NCBI RefSeq assembly: GCF_003330765.1
Contig: NZ_CP024903.1
Coordinates: 248,001-312,000 of the forward strand
DNA: 64,000 nt
Direction of reading: 5' to 3'
DNA from: Burkholderia pyrrocinia
Lineage (GTDB): Bacteria > Pseudomonadota > Gammaproteobacteria > Burkholderiales > Burkholderiaceae
Both the position numbers and the translations under genes were made by a program. The notes beneath the pieces are model-generated. The model was not told where the DNA came from, searched no databases, and worked only from the letters and a program-made list of their open reading frames with translations. Below are positions 51,858-61,504 of the stretch, piece after piece (position 1 is the stretch's first letter; each line of letters begins with the position of its first letter).

Positions 51858-54800
51858 TTACTTCCACTGGTACAGCATGCCGGCGCCGATCACCTTCTGA
51901 CCGCCGCTGAAGCCGCCGTTGATCGACGCCTTCAGGTTCTCCGTGATGCGAGCCTGCATGTTGACCGCCATTGCCTTCTGGCCGAGGAACGTCGAGGTGC
52001 CGACACCCATCCCGAAGTTGGCGTCGCGATCGAGCTGCGGGATCGACGCCATCGCTCCGACGGCCGCGATACCCTGCTTCGCCATCTGGTCGGTCTGCTG
52101 CAGTTGCGAACCCAGCGAGTTGATCTGCGACTGCTGGCCCGACAGTGCCGTCGACAGCGTCGTTTGCACCTGCGTCAGCTGGTTCACGTTCACCGCGTCG
52201 GTGCCTTGCGTACCCGGTGCGACGTTGACGATCTGGCGCTGCTGCGTGTCGCTGCCGACCGACACCACGTTCGAACGGCCGCCGTCCGTCGAATTCGCGC
52301 CGATCGCCACCGAGTTCGAGCCGGCGGTGACCGTCGGCCTGTCGGTGCCGGTGCCGTTCATGTCGGCCGCGACCGGCGTGCTGTTCAGCGACCGCGTGTT
52401 GTTGTTGTTGATCGTCGTCGACAGCTGGTTCACGGTGGTGCTGATGTTCGACACGCCGGTCGACAGCGAGGCCACGTTGCTGTTCGTCGTGCTCAGGCCG
52501 GTGGACAGCGAACCGATGCCGGTCGACGTCGAGGTGGACAGCGACGACACGTTGCTGTTCGTCGAGCTGAGGCCCGTCGACAGCGAGTTGATCGCGGTGG
52601 AGGTCGAGGTGGACAGCGACGACACCGAGCTGTTCGTGGCGCTCAGGCCGGTGGACAGCGAGTTGATGCCGGTCGACAGCGACGCGACGTTCGATGCGGT
52701 CGACGTCGACAGCGTGTTGACCGCGTTGTTCGTCGCGTTGAGCTGGCTGCCGTTGATCGCGTCCGTGCTGCTGGCGGAGATCCGGCCGGCGGCGACGTTC
52801 GTGATCTGGCGTTCCGCGCCCGGCGCGCCGACGCTCACCACGCCGACCGGCGAGCTGCCCGCGAAGAAGTACGTGACGCCGCCGATCGTGGCGCTCGACG
52901 TGCCGACCGCCGGATCCGTGACCGACTTCATGCCGAGTGCGACGGAGTTTGCGACGTTGGCCGTTGCGCCCGAGCCGAAGGCCAGCGAGCCGGCGCCGCT
53001 TGCCGTTGCGCCCGAACCGAGGGCCTGTGCGTCGGCCGCGCTGGCCACCGAGCCGTTGCCGAGCGCGATCGTGTTGTCCGCGGTAGCCTGGTTCGAGCTG
53101 CCGAGGGCGAGCGCGCTGGCGCCGGTTGCCGTGTTCTGGTTGCCGAGCGCCACTGCGCCGTTGCCGGTCGCCGTGTCGTTCGCGCCCATCGCTACCGCGC
53201 CGGTGCCCGTTGCGATGCTCGGATCGCCGATCGCTACCGCGCCGTCGCCGCTCGCGGTGTTGCCGGAGCCGATCGACACGGCCTTGCCGCCCGTTGCCGA
53301 TGCGTTCTGGCCGATCGCGACCGCGCCGTTCGACTGGGCGTTCGAGCCGTTGCCGACCGCGACGCTGCTCGTGCCCGCCGCGCTGGCGTTGACGCCTGCC
53401 GCGAGGGCGTTGGTGCCCGTCGCGCCGTCGTTGGCGTAGTTGCTTTGCTGCACGCCGTTGTCGTTGACGCTGTAGTAGTGCGTCTTCGCGGCGTTGATTG
53501 CGGTCGAGGTCGACGTGGACAGCGACGACACCGAGCTGTTCGTCGTGCTCAGGCCGGTGGACAGCGAGCCGATGCCGGTCGAGGTCGACGTGGATAGCGA
53601 CAGGATCGTGCTGTCGGTCGACGAGAGGCCGGTGGACAGCGAGCTGATGCCGGTCGAGGTCGAGGTGGACAGCGAGGTGATCGAGCTGTTGGCCGAGGAG
53701 AGGCCGGTCGAAGTCGAGGTGGACAGCGAGCTGATGGAGCTGTTGGCCGAGGACAGGCCGGTCGAAGTCGAAGTCGACAACGACGTGATCGAGCTGTTCG
53801 CGGACGACAGGCCGGTCGACGTGGAAGTCGACAGCGACGTGATTGAGCTGTTCGCGGACGAGAGACCCGTCGACGTGGAGGTAGACAACGACGTGATCGA
53901 GCTGTTCGCGGACGACAGGCCGGTCGACGTGGAAGTCGACAGCGACGTGATTGAGCTGTTCGCGGACGAGAGACCCGTCGACGTGGAGGTAGACAACGAC
54001 GTGATCGAACTGTTGGCCGACGACAGGCCGGTCGAAGTCGAGGTGGACAGCGACGTGATCGAGCTATTCGCCGACGACAGGCCAGTCGACGTGGACGTCG
54101 ACAGCGACGTGACCGTGCTATCGGTCGAGCTCAGGCCCGTGGACAGCGAGCTGATGCCGGTCGAGGTCGACGTCGACAGGGACGTGATCGAGCTGTTAGC
54201 CGTCGACAGACCGGTCGACGTGGACGTCGACAGCGACGTGACCGTGCTATCGGTCGAGCTCAGACCGGTGGACAACGAGTTGATACCGGTCGAGGTCGAG
54301 GTGGACAGCGAGGTGATCGAGCTGTTGGCCGTCGACAGACCGGTCGACGTGGAAGTCGACAGCGAAGTGACCGTGCTGTCGGTCGAGCTCAGGCCGGTGG
54401 ACAGCGAGCTGATGCCGGTCGAGGTCGAGGTGGACAGCGAGGTGATCGAGCTGTTGGCCGAGGAAAGACCGGTCGACGTGGAAGTCGACAGCGAAGTGAC
54501 CGTGCTGTCGGTCGAGCTCAGGCCGGTCGACAACGAGTTGATACCGGTGGAGGTCGACGTGGACAGCGAGGTGATAGAGCTGGTCGCCGACGACAGACCC
54601 GTCGAAGTCGATGTGGACAGGGAAGTGATCGAGCTGTTAGCCGACGACAGGCCAGTCGATGTGGAAGTCGACAGCGACGTGACCGAGCTGTCGGTCGAAC
54701 TCAGACCGGTGGACAGCGAGTTGATACCGGTCGAAGTCGACGTGGACAGCGAGGTGATGGAGCTGGTCGCCGACGACAGACCCGTCGAAGTCGATGTGGA

Positions 54801-57800
54801 CAGGGAAGTGATCGAGCTGTTAGCCGAGGACAGGCCCGTCGACGTGGAAGTCGACAGCGATGCGACCGAGCTGTCGGTCGAGCTGAGGCCCGTGGACAGC
54901 GAGTTGATACCGGTCGAAGTCGAGGTCGACAACGAGGTAATCGAGCTGTTAGCCGAGGACAGGCCCGTCGACGTGGAGGTCGACAACGACGTGATCGTGC
55001 TATCGGTTGAACTCAGACCGGTGGACAACGAATTGATGCCGGTCGAGGTCGAGGTGGACAGCGAGGTGATCGAGCTGTTTGCCGACGACAGGCCAGTGGA
55101 CGTGGAGGTCGACAGCGACGTGACCGAGCTATCGGTCGAGCTGAGGCCGGTCGACAACGAGTTGATACCGGTCGAGGTCGACGTGGACAGCGAGGTGATG
55201 GAGCTGGTCGCCGACGACAGGCCCGTCGAAGTCGATGTGGACAGCGAGGTGATCGAGCTGTTAGCCGAAGACAGGCCGGACGACGTGGAAGTCGACAGCG
55301 ACGTGACCGTGCTATCGGTCGAACTCAGACCGGTGGACAACGAGTTGATACCGGTCGAGGTCGAGGTGGACAGCGACGTGATGGAGCTGTTCGCCGACGA
55401 CAGGCCCGTCGACGTGGAAGTCGACAGCGATGCGACCGAGCTGTCGGTCGAGCTGAGGCCCGTAGACAGCGAGTTGATACCGGTCGAGGTCGAGGTCGAC
55501 AACGACGTGATCGTGCTATCGGTTGAACTCAGACCGGTGGACAACGAATTGATACCGGTCGAGGTCGACGTGGACAGCGAGGTGATAGAGCTGGTCGCCG
55601 ACGACAGACCCGTCGAAGTCGATGTGGACAGGGACGTGATCGAGCTGTTAGCCGACGACAGGCCAGTCGATGTGGAAGTCGACAGCGACGTGACCGAGCT
55701 GTCGGTCGAACTCAGACCGGTGGACAGCGAGTTGATACCAGTCGAGGTCGAGGTGGACAGCGAGGTGATCGAGCTGTTCGCCGAGGACAGGCCGGTCGAC
55801 GTGGAGGTCGACAACGATGTGATCGAGCTGTTCGCGGACGACAGACCGGTCGACGTGGAAGTCGACAGCGATGCGACCGAACTGTCGGTCGAGCTCAGAC
55901 CGGTGGACAGCGAGTTGATGCCGGTCGAGGTCGAGGTCGACAGCGACGTGATGGAGCTATTAGCCGACGAAAGGCCGGTCGACGTAGAGGTCGACAGCGA
56001 GGTGATCGAGCTATTGGCCGACGACAGGCCAGTCGAGGTCGAGGTCGACAGCGAAGTGATCGAGCTGTTGGCCGAGGACAGGCCGGTCGACGTGGAGGTC
56101 GACAGCGATGCCACCGAGCTGTCGGTCGAGCTGAGGCCCGTGGACAACGAGTTGATACCGGTCGAGGTCGAGGTGGACAGCGACGTGATGGAGCTGTTCG
56201 CCGACGACAGGCCCGTCGACGTGGAAGTCGAAAGTGAAGTGATCGAACTATTAGCCGACGAGAGACCCGTCGAGGTCGAACTCGACAACGACGTAATCGA
56301 GCTGTTCGCCGAGGACAGGCCGGTCGACGTGGAAGTCGACAGGCTTGTCACTGAACTGTCGGTCGAGCTGAGGCCCGTGGACAGCGAGTTGATACCGGTC
56401 GAGGTTGAGGTGGACAGCGACGTGATGGAGCTATTGGTCGACGACAGGCCCGTCGACGTCGAAGTCGAAAGTGAAGTGATCGAACTATTAGCCGACGAAA
56501 GACCCGTCGAGGTCGAAGTCGACAACGACGTAATCGAGCTGTTCGCCGAGGACAGACCGGTCGACGTGGAAGTCGACAGCGATGTGACCGAGCTGTCGGT
56601 CGAGCTGAGGCCTGTGGACAACGAGTTGATACCGGTCGAGGTCGACGTCGACAGCGAGGTGATGGAGCTGTTCGCCGAGGACAGACCGGTCGACGTGGAA
56701 GTCGACAGCGATGTGACCGAGCTGTCGGTCGAGCTGAGGCCTGTGGACAACGAGTTGATACCGGTGGAGGTCGACGTCGACAGGCTTGTCACTGAACTGT
56801 CGGTCGAGCTCAGTCCCGTGGACAGCGAGTTGATACCGGTCGAGGTCGAGGTGGACAGCGAGGTGATCGAGCTATTCGCCGAAGACAGCCCAGTCGATGT
56901 GGAGGTCGACAACGACGTGACCGTGCTATCGGTCGAACTCAGACCTGTGGACAACGAGTTGATACCGGTCGAGGTCGAGGTGGACAGCGACGTAATCGAG
57001 CTGTTTGCCGACGACAGGCCGGTCGACGTGGAGGTCGACAGGGAGGTGATCGAGCTGTTTGCCGACGACAAGCCGGTCGAGGTCGAGGTCGACAACGAGG
57101 TGATTGAGCTGTTAGCCGATGACAGACCGGTCGACGTGGAAGTCGACAGCGATGCGACCGAGCTGTCGGTCGAGCTGAGGCCCGTGGACAACGAGTTGAT
57201 ACCGGTCGAGGTCGACGTCGACAGCGACGTGATGGAGCTGTTCGCTGAAGACAGGCCGGTCGACGTGGAGGTCGACAGCGATGCGACCGAGCTGTCGGTT
57301 GAGCTGAGGCCCGTGGACAACGAGTTGATGCCGGTCGAGGTCGACGTGGACAGTGACGTGATCGAGCTGTTCGCCGACGACAGACCCGTCGACGTCGACG
57401 TGGACAGCGACGAGATGGCGCTGGTCGCGGTACCAACCTGTTGGGCGACCGAATAAAGCTGGCTGCCGTTGATCGCGTCGGTACTGGTCTGCGTCACCTG
57501 GCCGGCGGCGACGTTGGTGATTTGTCGTTCATTGCCGGCGCTGCCGACGCTGACCGTGCCGACCGGATTCGTTCCTTCGAATCCGCCGAACGTGACGCCG
57601 TTGACGGTCGCGCTGCTCGTGGGATTGGCTGCGGCGGTCAGCGAGTTGGCGCCGAGCGCGACGGAATTGTTGGTGCCGGCGGTGGCGCCGCTGCCGATGG
57701 CGACGGCGTCGGTGCCGGTCGCGACGCTGTCGGCACCGGTCGAGTTCGCGTGGAAATACTTGATGCCCTGGCTGTTGATGTTGTCGATCGCCGAACCGAC

Positions 57801-60473
57801 GCTGGTGGCGGTCGACGTCGTGCCGTTCGCGTTATAGGTCGTGTATGCCGGCGCGGAAACCGTCCCGGTTGTCGGGTCGTACTTGGCGCCGCCGCCGAGT
57901 GCCGATGCCGTGCTGTTGCCGAGGTTGTCCGTCTTGGTCGTGACCGTGCTCAGGCCGGTAGACAGCGAGCCGATCGAGCTGTTTGCCGACGACAGGCCGG
58001 TCGAGGTCGAGGTGGACAGCGACAGGACCGCACTGTTGGTCGAGCTCAGGCCCGTCGACAGAGAACCGATCGAGCTGTTGGCCGACGACAGGCCCGTCGA
58101 TGTCGACGTGGACAACGACGTGATCGAGCTATTAGCCGACGAGAGACCCGTCGAGGTCGACGAGGACAGCGACGTGATCGAGCTGTTAGCCGACGAAAGG
58201 CCCGTCGACGTGGAGGTCGACAGCGAAGTGATCGAGCTATTGGCCGACGAGAGGCCCGTCGAGGTCGAGGTGGACAGCGAGGTGATCGAGCTGTTGGCCG
58301 ACGAGAGGCCGGTCGACGTCGAAGTCGACAACGAATTGATCGAGCTATTCGCCGACGAGAGGCCAGTCGACGTAGACGAGGACAGCGACGAGATGCCGGT
58401 CGAGGTCGAGGTGGACAGCGAGGTGATCGAGCTGTTGGCTGACGACAGGCCGGTCGACGTGGACGAGGACAGCGACGAGATGCCGGTCGAAGTCGAGGTC
58501 GACAACGACGTGATCGAACTGTTTGCCGACGAGAGGCCGGTCGACGTGGACGAGGACAGCGACGAGATGCCAGTCGAGGTCGAGGTGGACAGCGAGGTGA
58601 TCGAGCTATTGGCCGACGACAGGCCGGTCGAAGTCGACGAAGACAGCGACGTGATCGAGCTGTTAGCCGACGAGAGACCCGTCGAGGTCGACGAGGACAA
58701 CGACGTGATTGAGCTGTTGGCTGACGACAGACCGGTCGACGTGGACGAGGACAGCGACGAGATGCCAGTCGAGGTCGAGGTCGACAGCGAGCCGATCGAG
58801 CTGTTGGCCGACGAGAGGCCGGTCGAGGTCGAGGTGGACAGCGACAGGACCGAGCTGTTGGTCGAGCTCAAACCAGTCGACAGGGAACCGATCGAACTGT
58901 TAGCCGACGACAGGCCCGTCGACGTCGACGAAGACAGCGAGGTGATCGAGCTGTTTGCCGACGAGAGCCCGGTCGAAGTCGAGGTCGACAGCGAAGTGAT
59001 CGAGCTGTTGGCTGACGACAGGCCGGTCGACGTGGACGAGGACAGCGACGAGATGCCGGTCGAGGTCGAGGTGGACAGCGACGTGATCGAGCTGTTAGCC
59101 GACGACAGACCCGTCGACGTCGATGTCGACAACGACGTGATCGAGCTATTCGCCGACGACAGGCCCGTCGAAGCCGAGGTCGACAAACTCGAGATGCTGC
59201 TCGCCGTGGTGCTCATGCCGGTGCTCAACTGTGCGACCGTTACGGCGTCCTGCGGCGCCGAGCCGTCCGCGACGTTGCTGATCCGGCGCAAAGCAGTCGC
59301 ACTGCCGACCGAAACAGCCGAGCCCGGCGCAGCAGTGCCCGTCAGATAACCCGTGCCCGTCGGTGCGGCGCTTGCCACGCTGCCTGCACCGATTGCGACG
59401 CCGTTGGTATAACTGGCGGTTGCACCGTAACCAAGCGCCGTGGCGCTTTGGCCGCTGGCGGTCGCGAAGCTGCCAATCGCTGCCGCGGAGGTGACCGACG
59501 CGGTGGCAGCGGTCCCCACTGCCACGGCATTCGTCGCTGAAGCGCTCGAGGCATACCCGGACGCCATCGAAGTGTTACCGGACGCGTTGGACAAGACGCC
59601 AAACGCCGTTGCGCCGCTGCCGCTTGCAGTCGCCTGATTGCCGAACGCGGTCGCGGGCGCCGTTGCGCCACCGCCGGATGCGTACGCGTTGGCACCGAAG
59701 GCGGTGTCGTTGGCATTAATGGCTTGCGCGTTTGTACCGAATGATGACGCGTTGCCACCCGAGGCCGTCGCACCCTGGCCGACCGCTGTCGCGCCAGTGG
59801 CCGATGCCGTCGTCGCGTTGCCGAGCGCGGTTGCACTTGCGCCGCCTGCCGTGGCCGCCGAACCGAGCGCCGTAGCGTTGGTGCCTGCCGACGTGACGGT
59901 TGCGTTCGCGCCGATCGCGATGGCCGACGTCGTCGCGGAGTTGACGTTCGAGAAGCGGCCCACCGCAATCGCGTTGGTGCCTGCGGCCACCGCGCCACCC
60001 GTGCCCGAACTGTTGCCACCGCCGATTGCGATCGCGCTGGAGCCCGAGGCCGTCGTGTCGTTGCCGACCGCGGTTGCACCCGTGTTGAGCGCCTTGGCGC
60101 CGGAGCCGATACCGATCGCGCTTGCGCCGGTAGCCGTCGTGGCCTGACCGAATGCCTGGGAATAGTTGCCCGATGCCGTCGCGTTAGCGCCGATCGCAAT
60201 CGACGTAGCGCCGCTGGCGGTCGTCGTGCTGCCGCTGTTGCCGCCGATCGCGATCGCTTGTCCGCCCGATGCAACCACGGAACCGCCGATCCCGCCCGCG
60301 GAGTACTGCGCGTGCGCGACGTTGCCGACGGTCGCCCCCGCTACGAGGACGGCGGTTGCAACGGCCTTCACGACGGCCGACTTGTTCGGCTTGCCCCGTG
60401 CCGAGTCGTGTTCGGATGCCGCAACCCAGGCGCCAAGCGCTTCGTTCCAGATCGAGCGGTATGTGCGGTTCAT
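51858..60473 (-). CDS. Giant trimeric autotransporter adhesin (YadA/Hia type, 2871 aa)
   Basis: Type Vc secretion adhesin. The extended signal peptide (ESPR) starts MNRTYRSIWNEALGAWVAAS and ends near residue 56. Residues about 60-400 are a YadA-like head of 14-residue repeats (xAIAIGxxAxASG). A first coiled stalk spans about 420-840. A neck/insert follows (840-1018: NNSVALGANSL, GNERQITNVAAG, TDAINGSQLYSVAQQ), then a very long second stalk (1018-2328), a second head (2330-2575), a short stalk, and the C-terminal membrane anchor ending VIGAGMLYQWK. The stalks are built from 18- and 25-residue units that are about two-thirds Ser/Thr. GGAGG precedes the ATG. It is followed by an OmpA-type lipoprotein and the DUF2827 operon. 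Repeat number may vary between strains. Confidence 0.95.
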   Translation of the reverse strand: MNRTYRSIWNEALGAWVAASEHDSARGKPNKSAVVKAVATAVLVAGATVGNVAHAQYSAGGIGGSVVASGGQAIAIGGNSGSTTTASGATSIAIGANATASGNYSQAFGQATTATGASAIGIGSGAKALNTGATAVGNDTTASGSSAIAIGGGNSSGTGGAVAAGTNAIAVGRFSNVNSATTSAIAIGANATVTSAGTNATALGSAATAGGASATALGNATTASATGATAVGQGATASGGNASSFGTNAQAINANDTAFGANAYASGGGATAPATAFGNQATASGSGATAFGVLSNASGNTSMASGYASSASATNAVAVGTAATASVTSAAAIGSFATASGQSATALGYGATASYTNGVAIGAGSVASAAPTGTGYLTGTAAPGSAVSVGSATALRRISNVADGSAPQDAVTVAQLSTGMSTTASSISSLSTSASTGLSSANSSITSLSTSTSTGLSSANSSITSLSTSTSTGISSLSSSTSTGLSSANSSITSLSTSTSTGLSSANSSITSLSSSTSTGLSSANSSIGSLSTGLSSTNSSVLSLSTSTSTGLSSANSSIGSLSTSTSTGISSLSSSTSTGLSSANSSITSLSSSTSTGLSSANSSITSLSSSTSTGLSSANSSITSLSTSTSTGISSLSSSTSTGLSSANSSITSLSTSTSTGISSLSSSTSTGLSSANSSITSLSTSTSTGISSLSSSTSTGLSSANSSINSLSTSTSTGLSSANSSITSLSTSTSTGLSSANSSITSLSTSTSTGLSSANSSITSLSSSTSTGLSSANSSITSLSTSTSTGLSSANSSIGSLSTGLSSTNSAVLSLSTSTSTGLSSANSSIGSLSTGLSTVTTKTDNLGNSTASALGGGAKYDPTTGTVSAPAYTTYNANGTTSTATSVGSAIDNINSQGIKYFHANSTGADSVATGTDAVAIGSGATAGTNNSVALGANSLTAAANPTSSATVNGVTFGGFEGTNPVGTVSVGSAGNERQITNVAAGQVTQTSTDAINGSQLYSVAQQVGTATSAISSLSTSTSTGLSSANSSITSLSTSTSTGINSLSTGLSSTDSSVASLSTSTSTGLSSANSSITSLSTSTSTGINSLSTGLSSTDSSVASLSTSTSTGLSSANSSITSLSTSTSTGLSSANSSITSLSTSTSTGLSSANSSITSLSTSTSTGINSLSTGLSSTDSTVTSLSTSTSTGLSSANSSITSLSTSTSTGINSLSTGLSSTDSSVTSLSTSTSTGINSLSTGLSSTDSSVTSLSTSTSTGLSSANSSITSLSTSTSTGINSLSTGLSSTDSSVTSLSTSTSTGLSSANSSITSLSTSTSTGLSSANSSITSLSTSTSTGLSSTNSSITSLSTSTSTGINSLSTGLSSTDSSVTSLSTSTSTGLSSANSSITSLSSSTSTGLSSANSSITSLSTSTSTGLSSANSSITSLSTSTSTGINSLSTGLSSTDSSVASLSTSTSTGLSSANSSITSLSTSTSTGLSSANSSITSLSTSTSTGLSSANSSITSLSTSTSTGINSLSTGLSSTDSSVASLSTSTSTGLSSANSSITSLSTSTSTGLSSANSSITSLSTSTSTGINSLSTGLSSTDSSVTSLSTSTSTGLSSANSSITSLSTSTSTGLSSATSSITSLSTSTSTGINSLSTGLSSTDSTITSLSTSTSTGINSLSTGLSSTDSSVASLSTSTSTGLSSANSSITSLSTSTSTGINSLSTGLSSTDSTVTSLSTSTSSGLSSANSSITSLSTSTSTGLSSATSSITSLSTSTSTGINSLSTGLSSTDSSVTSLSTSTSTGLSSANSSITSLSTSTSTGINSLSTGLSSTDSTITSLSTSTSTGLSSANSSITSLSTSTSTGINSLSTGLSSTDSSVASLSTSTSTGLSSANSSITSLSTSTSTGLSSATSSITSLSTSTSTGINSLSTGLSSTDSSVTSLSTSTSTGLSSANSSITSLSTSTSTGLSSATSSITSLSTSTSTGINSLSTGLSSTDSTVTSLSTSTSTGLSSANSSITSLSTSTSTGISSLSTGLSSTDSTVTSLSTSTSTGLSTANSSITSLSTSTSTGINSLSTGLSSTDSTVTSLSTSTSTGLSTANSSITSLSTSTSTGISSLSTGLSSTDSTVTSLSTSTSTGLSSANSSITSLSTSTSTGLSSANSSITSLSTSTSTGLSSANSSITSLSTSTSTGLSSANSSITSLSTSTSTGLSSANSSITSLSTSTSTGLSSANSSITSLSTSTSTGLSSANSSISSLSTSTSTGLSSANSSITSLSTSTSTGISSLSTGLSSTDSTILSLSTSTSTGIGSLSTGLSTTNSSVSSLSTSTSTAINAAKTHYYSVNDNGVQQSNYANDGATGTNALAAGVNASAAGTSSVAVGNGSNAQSNGAVAIGQNASATGGKAVSIGSGNTASGDGAVAIGDPSIATGTGAVAMGANDTATGNGAVALGNQNTATGASALALGSSNQATADNTIALGNGSVASAADAQALGSGATASGAGSLAFGSGATANVANSVALGMKSVTDPAVGTSSATIGGVTYFFAGSSPVGVVSVGAPGAERQITNVAAGRISASSTDAINGSQLNATNNAVNTLSTSTASNVASLSTGINSLSTGLSATNSSVSSLSTSTSTAINSLSTGLSSTNSNVSSLSTSTSTGIGSLSTGLSTTNSNVASLSTGVSNISTTVNQLSTTINNNNTRSLNSTPVAADMNGTGTDRPTVTAGSNSVAIGANSTDGGRSNVVSVGSDTQQRQIVNVAPGTQGTDAVNVNQLTQVQTTLSTALSGQQSQINSLGSQLQQTDQMAKQGIAAVGAMASIPQLDRDANFGMGVGTSTFLGQKAMAVNMQARITENLKASINGGFSGGQKVIGAGMLYQWK
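53490..57430. repeat. Long stalk repeat array of the autotransporter
   Basis: On the order of 60 imperfect units. The basic 54-bp unit encodes SLSTSTSTGLSSANSSIT; a 75-bp variant encodes the same plus seven residues (GINSLSTGLSSTDSSV type). The lengths 18 and 25 equal 11+7 and 11+7+7, matching hendecad and heptad coiled-coil periods. Synonymous changes differ between units, so the array is old rather than freshly expanded. Confidence 0.9.
57950..59210. repeat. First stalk repeat array of the autotransporter
   Basis: The same family of 54-bp units, with a shorter variant in which SLSTSTSTG is followed by ISSLSSSTSTG (an 11-residue insert) instead of the 25-residue type. The unit composition differs from the second stalk. 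Confidence 0.88.
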
Positions 60474-61504
60474 GTCCTGCTACCTCCAAATGTGCACGCC
60501 ACACACCGGTCTCTTTCGTTAGAGGAATATTCCGTGCGCTCGCGCGAATCTCAAAATTGATGGGCGGAGTTTATTGGAGGTGGATTTTATAGATTGACAA
60601 AAAGTGATAAATGAAGGGTTTTTAAAGTTAAAAGATGGTTAATACATCGTGGTTTGATGTATTCAAGTCGAATGATGGTGAAAGATATTGGAATGTGTTG
60701 TGTAGGGTTCTGTTTCCCTCCTTCTTGTCAGGGATATTTCATTGAAATCAGGGTGTTACGTGTGTTTTGTGCGTTGAGTTACACAGTCAGACCGTCCAAA
60801 AGTAAGACAAATGAAATAGCAAACGTTTGCGCGCCGAGCAATTCTTTCTAGATTGTAATATTGCCGGGTGCGTTGATTGATAATATATTGAATGTCTTAT
60901 TAATTTGTTAATTATTAATTTCACGATGGATTTTGTTTTGTTTAATTGGATTATCTGTAAATCAATTGAATTTGAAATTCAGAATATCGAACTATGCTGA
61001 TTTGCGCATCGCGTCCGCCGTGGTTGCCCGTGTGACGGGCGTTCCAGGCTGGCTTGTTCGCCGAATTTGTAAAAAAGTGCAACAGAGCGGCCGATTAGGT
61101 TGTTAGCGCTCAACTATCGGATTTGTCCTATTGACGATATCGGCGATGTAGGTATTCGGGCGGGATTCGGGCGCGTGTCGAACCGCCCAGGGAGGGAGTA
61201 CCTGCGGCGGTCGCCCGTCCCCGGGGCGACGGGTTGTCAAGGACGCTGGCAAGCGTCGGCGGCGACACGCCCGAATGGTCAGATCACGGGTGCGACAACG
61301 TGTCCGGCACGCGGCGCGCGCGCCGAAGCGTCTGAGGAAAGAGGGCGGGAGTAAATGTGTCGGGCGCGCAACATCCGGCCGGCGGATGCAGGTCGGCGCG
61401 GTCCCACATCGCATCGAAGGCGACGGGGCGCGCAACGGCGCGAGCGGAATCGACGAGCGTGCAACGCGCGTCGGCTCGCGCATCTCGCGGCAGCGGGCCC
61501 GACC
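60474..61504. other. Gene-free control region with AT-rich island, right edge of the adhesin locus
   Basis: 1031 bases between the autotransporter start and the ferritin-like gene. About 60550-61000 is strongly AT-rich, unlike the rest of the window; 61130-61504 is GC-rich and empty. On the minus strand TATAAA (60591-60586) is a possible -10 element of the autotransporter, about 115 bases before the start codon. It also holds a 12-bp palindrome (60819) and the palindrome GAATTTGAAATTC (60968-60980). Confidence 0.5.
60819..60830. promoter_or_regulatory. PurR/LacI-type operator-like palindrome
   Basis: GCAAACGTTTGC is a perfect 12-bp palindrome identical to the core of the E. coli PurR operator consensus (ACGCAAACGTTTGCGT). 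It lies about 350 bases before the autotransporter start, within the AT-rich island. Confidence 0.5.

Noticed and set aside
53494..57456. A 1320-codon open frame on the + strand, antisense to the autotransporter, encoding a very acidic Val/Asp/Glu repeat protein; similar frames at 51282-53597 and 57841-59349.
   Set aside because: They mirror the adhesin's repeat units: a repeated sequence with no stop in one antisense frame stays open throughout. There is no ribosome site, the composition is the exact reflection of Ser/Thr codons, and the adhesin has clear domains at both ends.
51858..60473. The Ser/Thr-rich repeat considered as a mucin-like or serine-rich repeat adhesin of the Gram-positive type.
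   Set aside because: The extended signal peptide, YadA-like head repeats and C-terminal membrane anchor show that it is a type Vc trimeric autotransporter.
60654..60851. A 65-codon + frame in the right AT-rich island.
   Set aside because: No coding bias and no recognisable protein; probably chance in AT-rich DNA.
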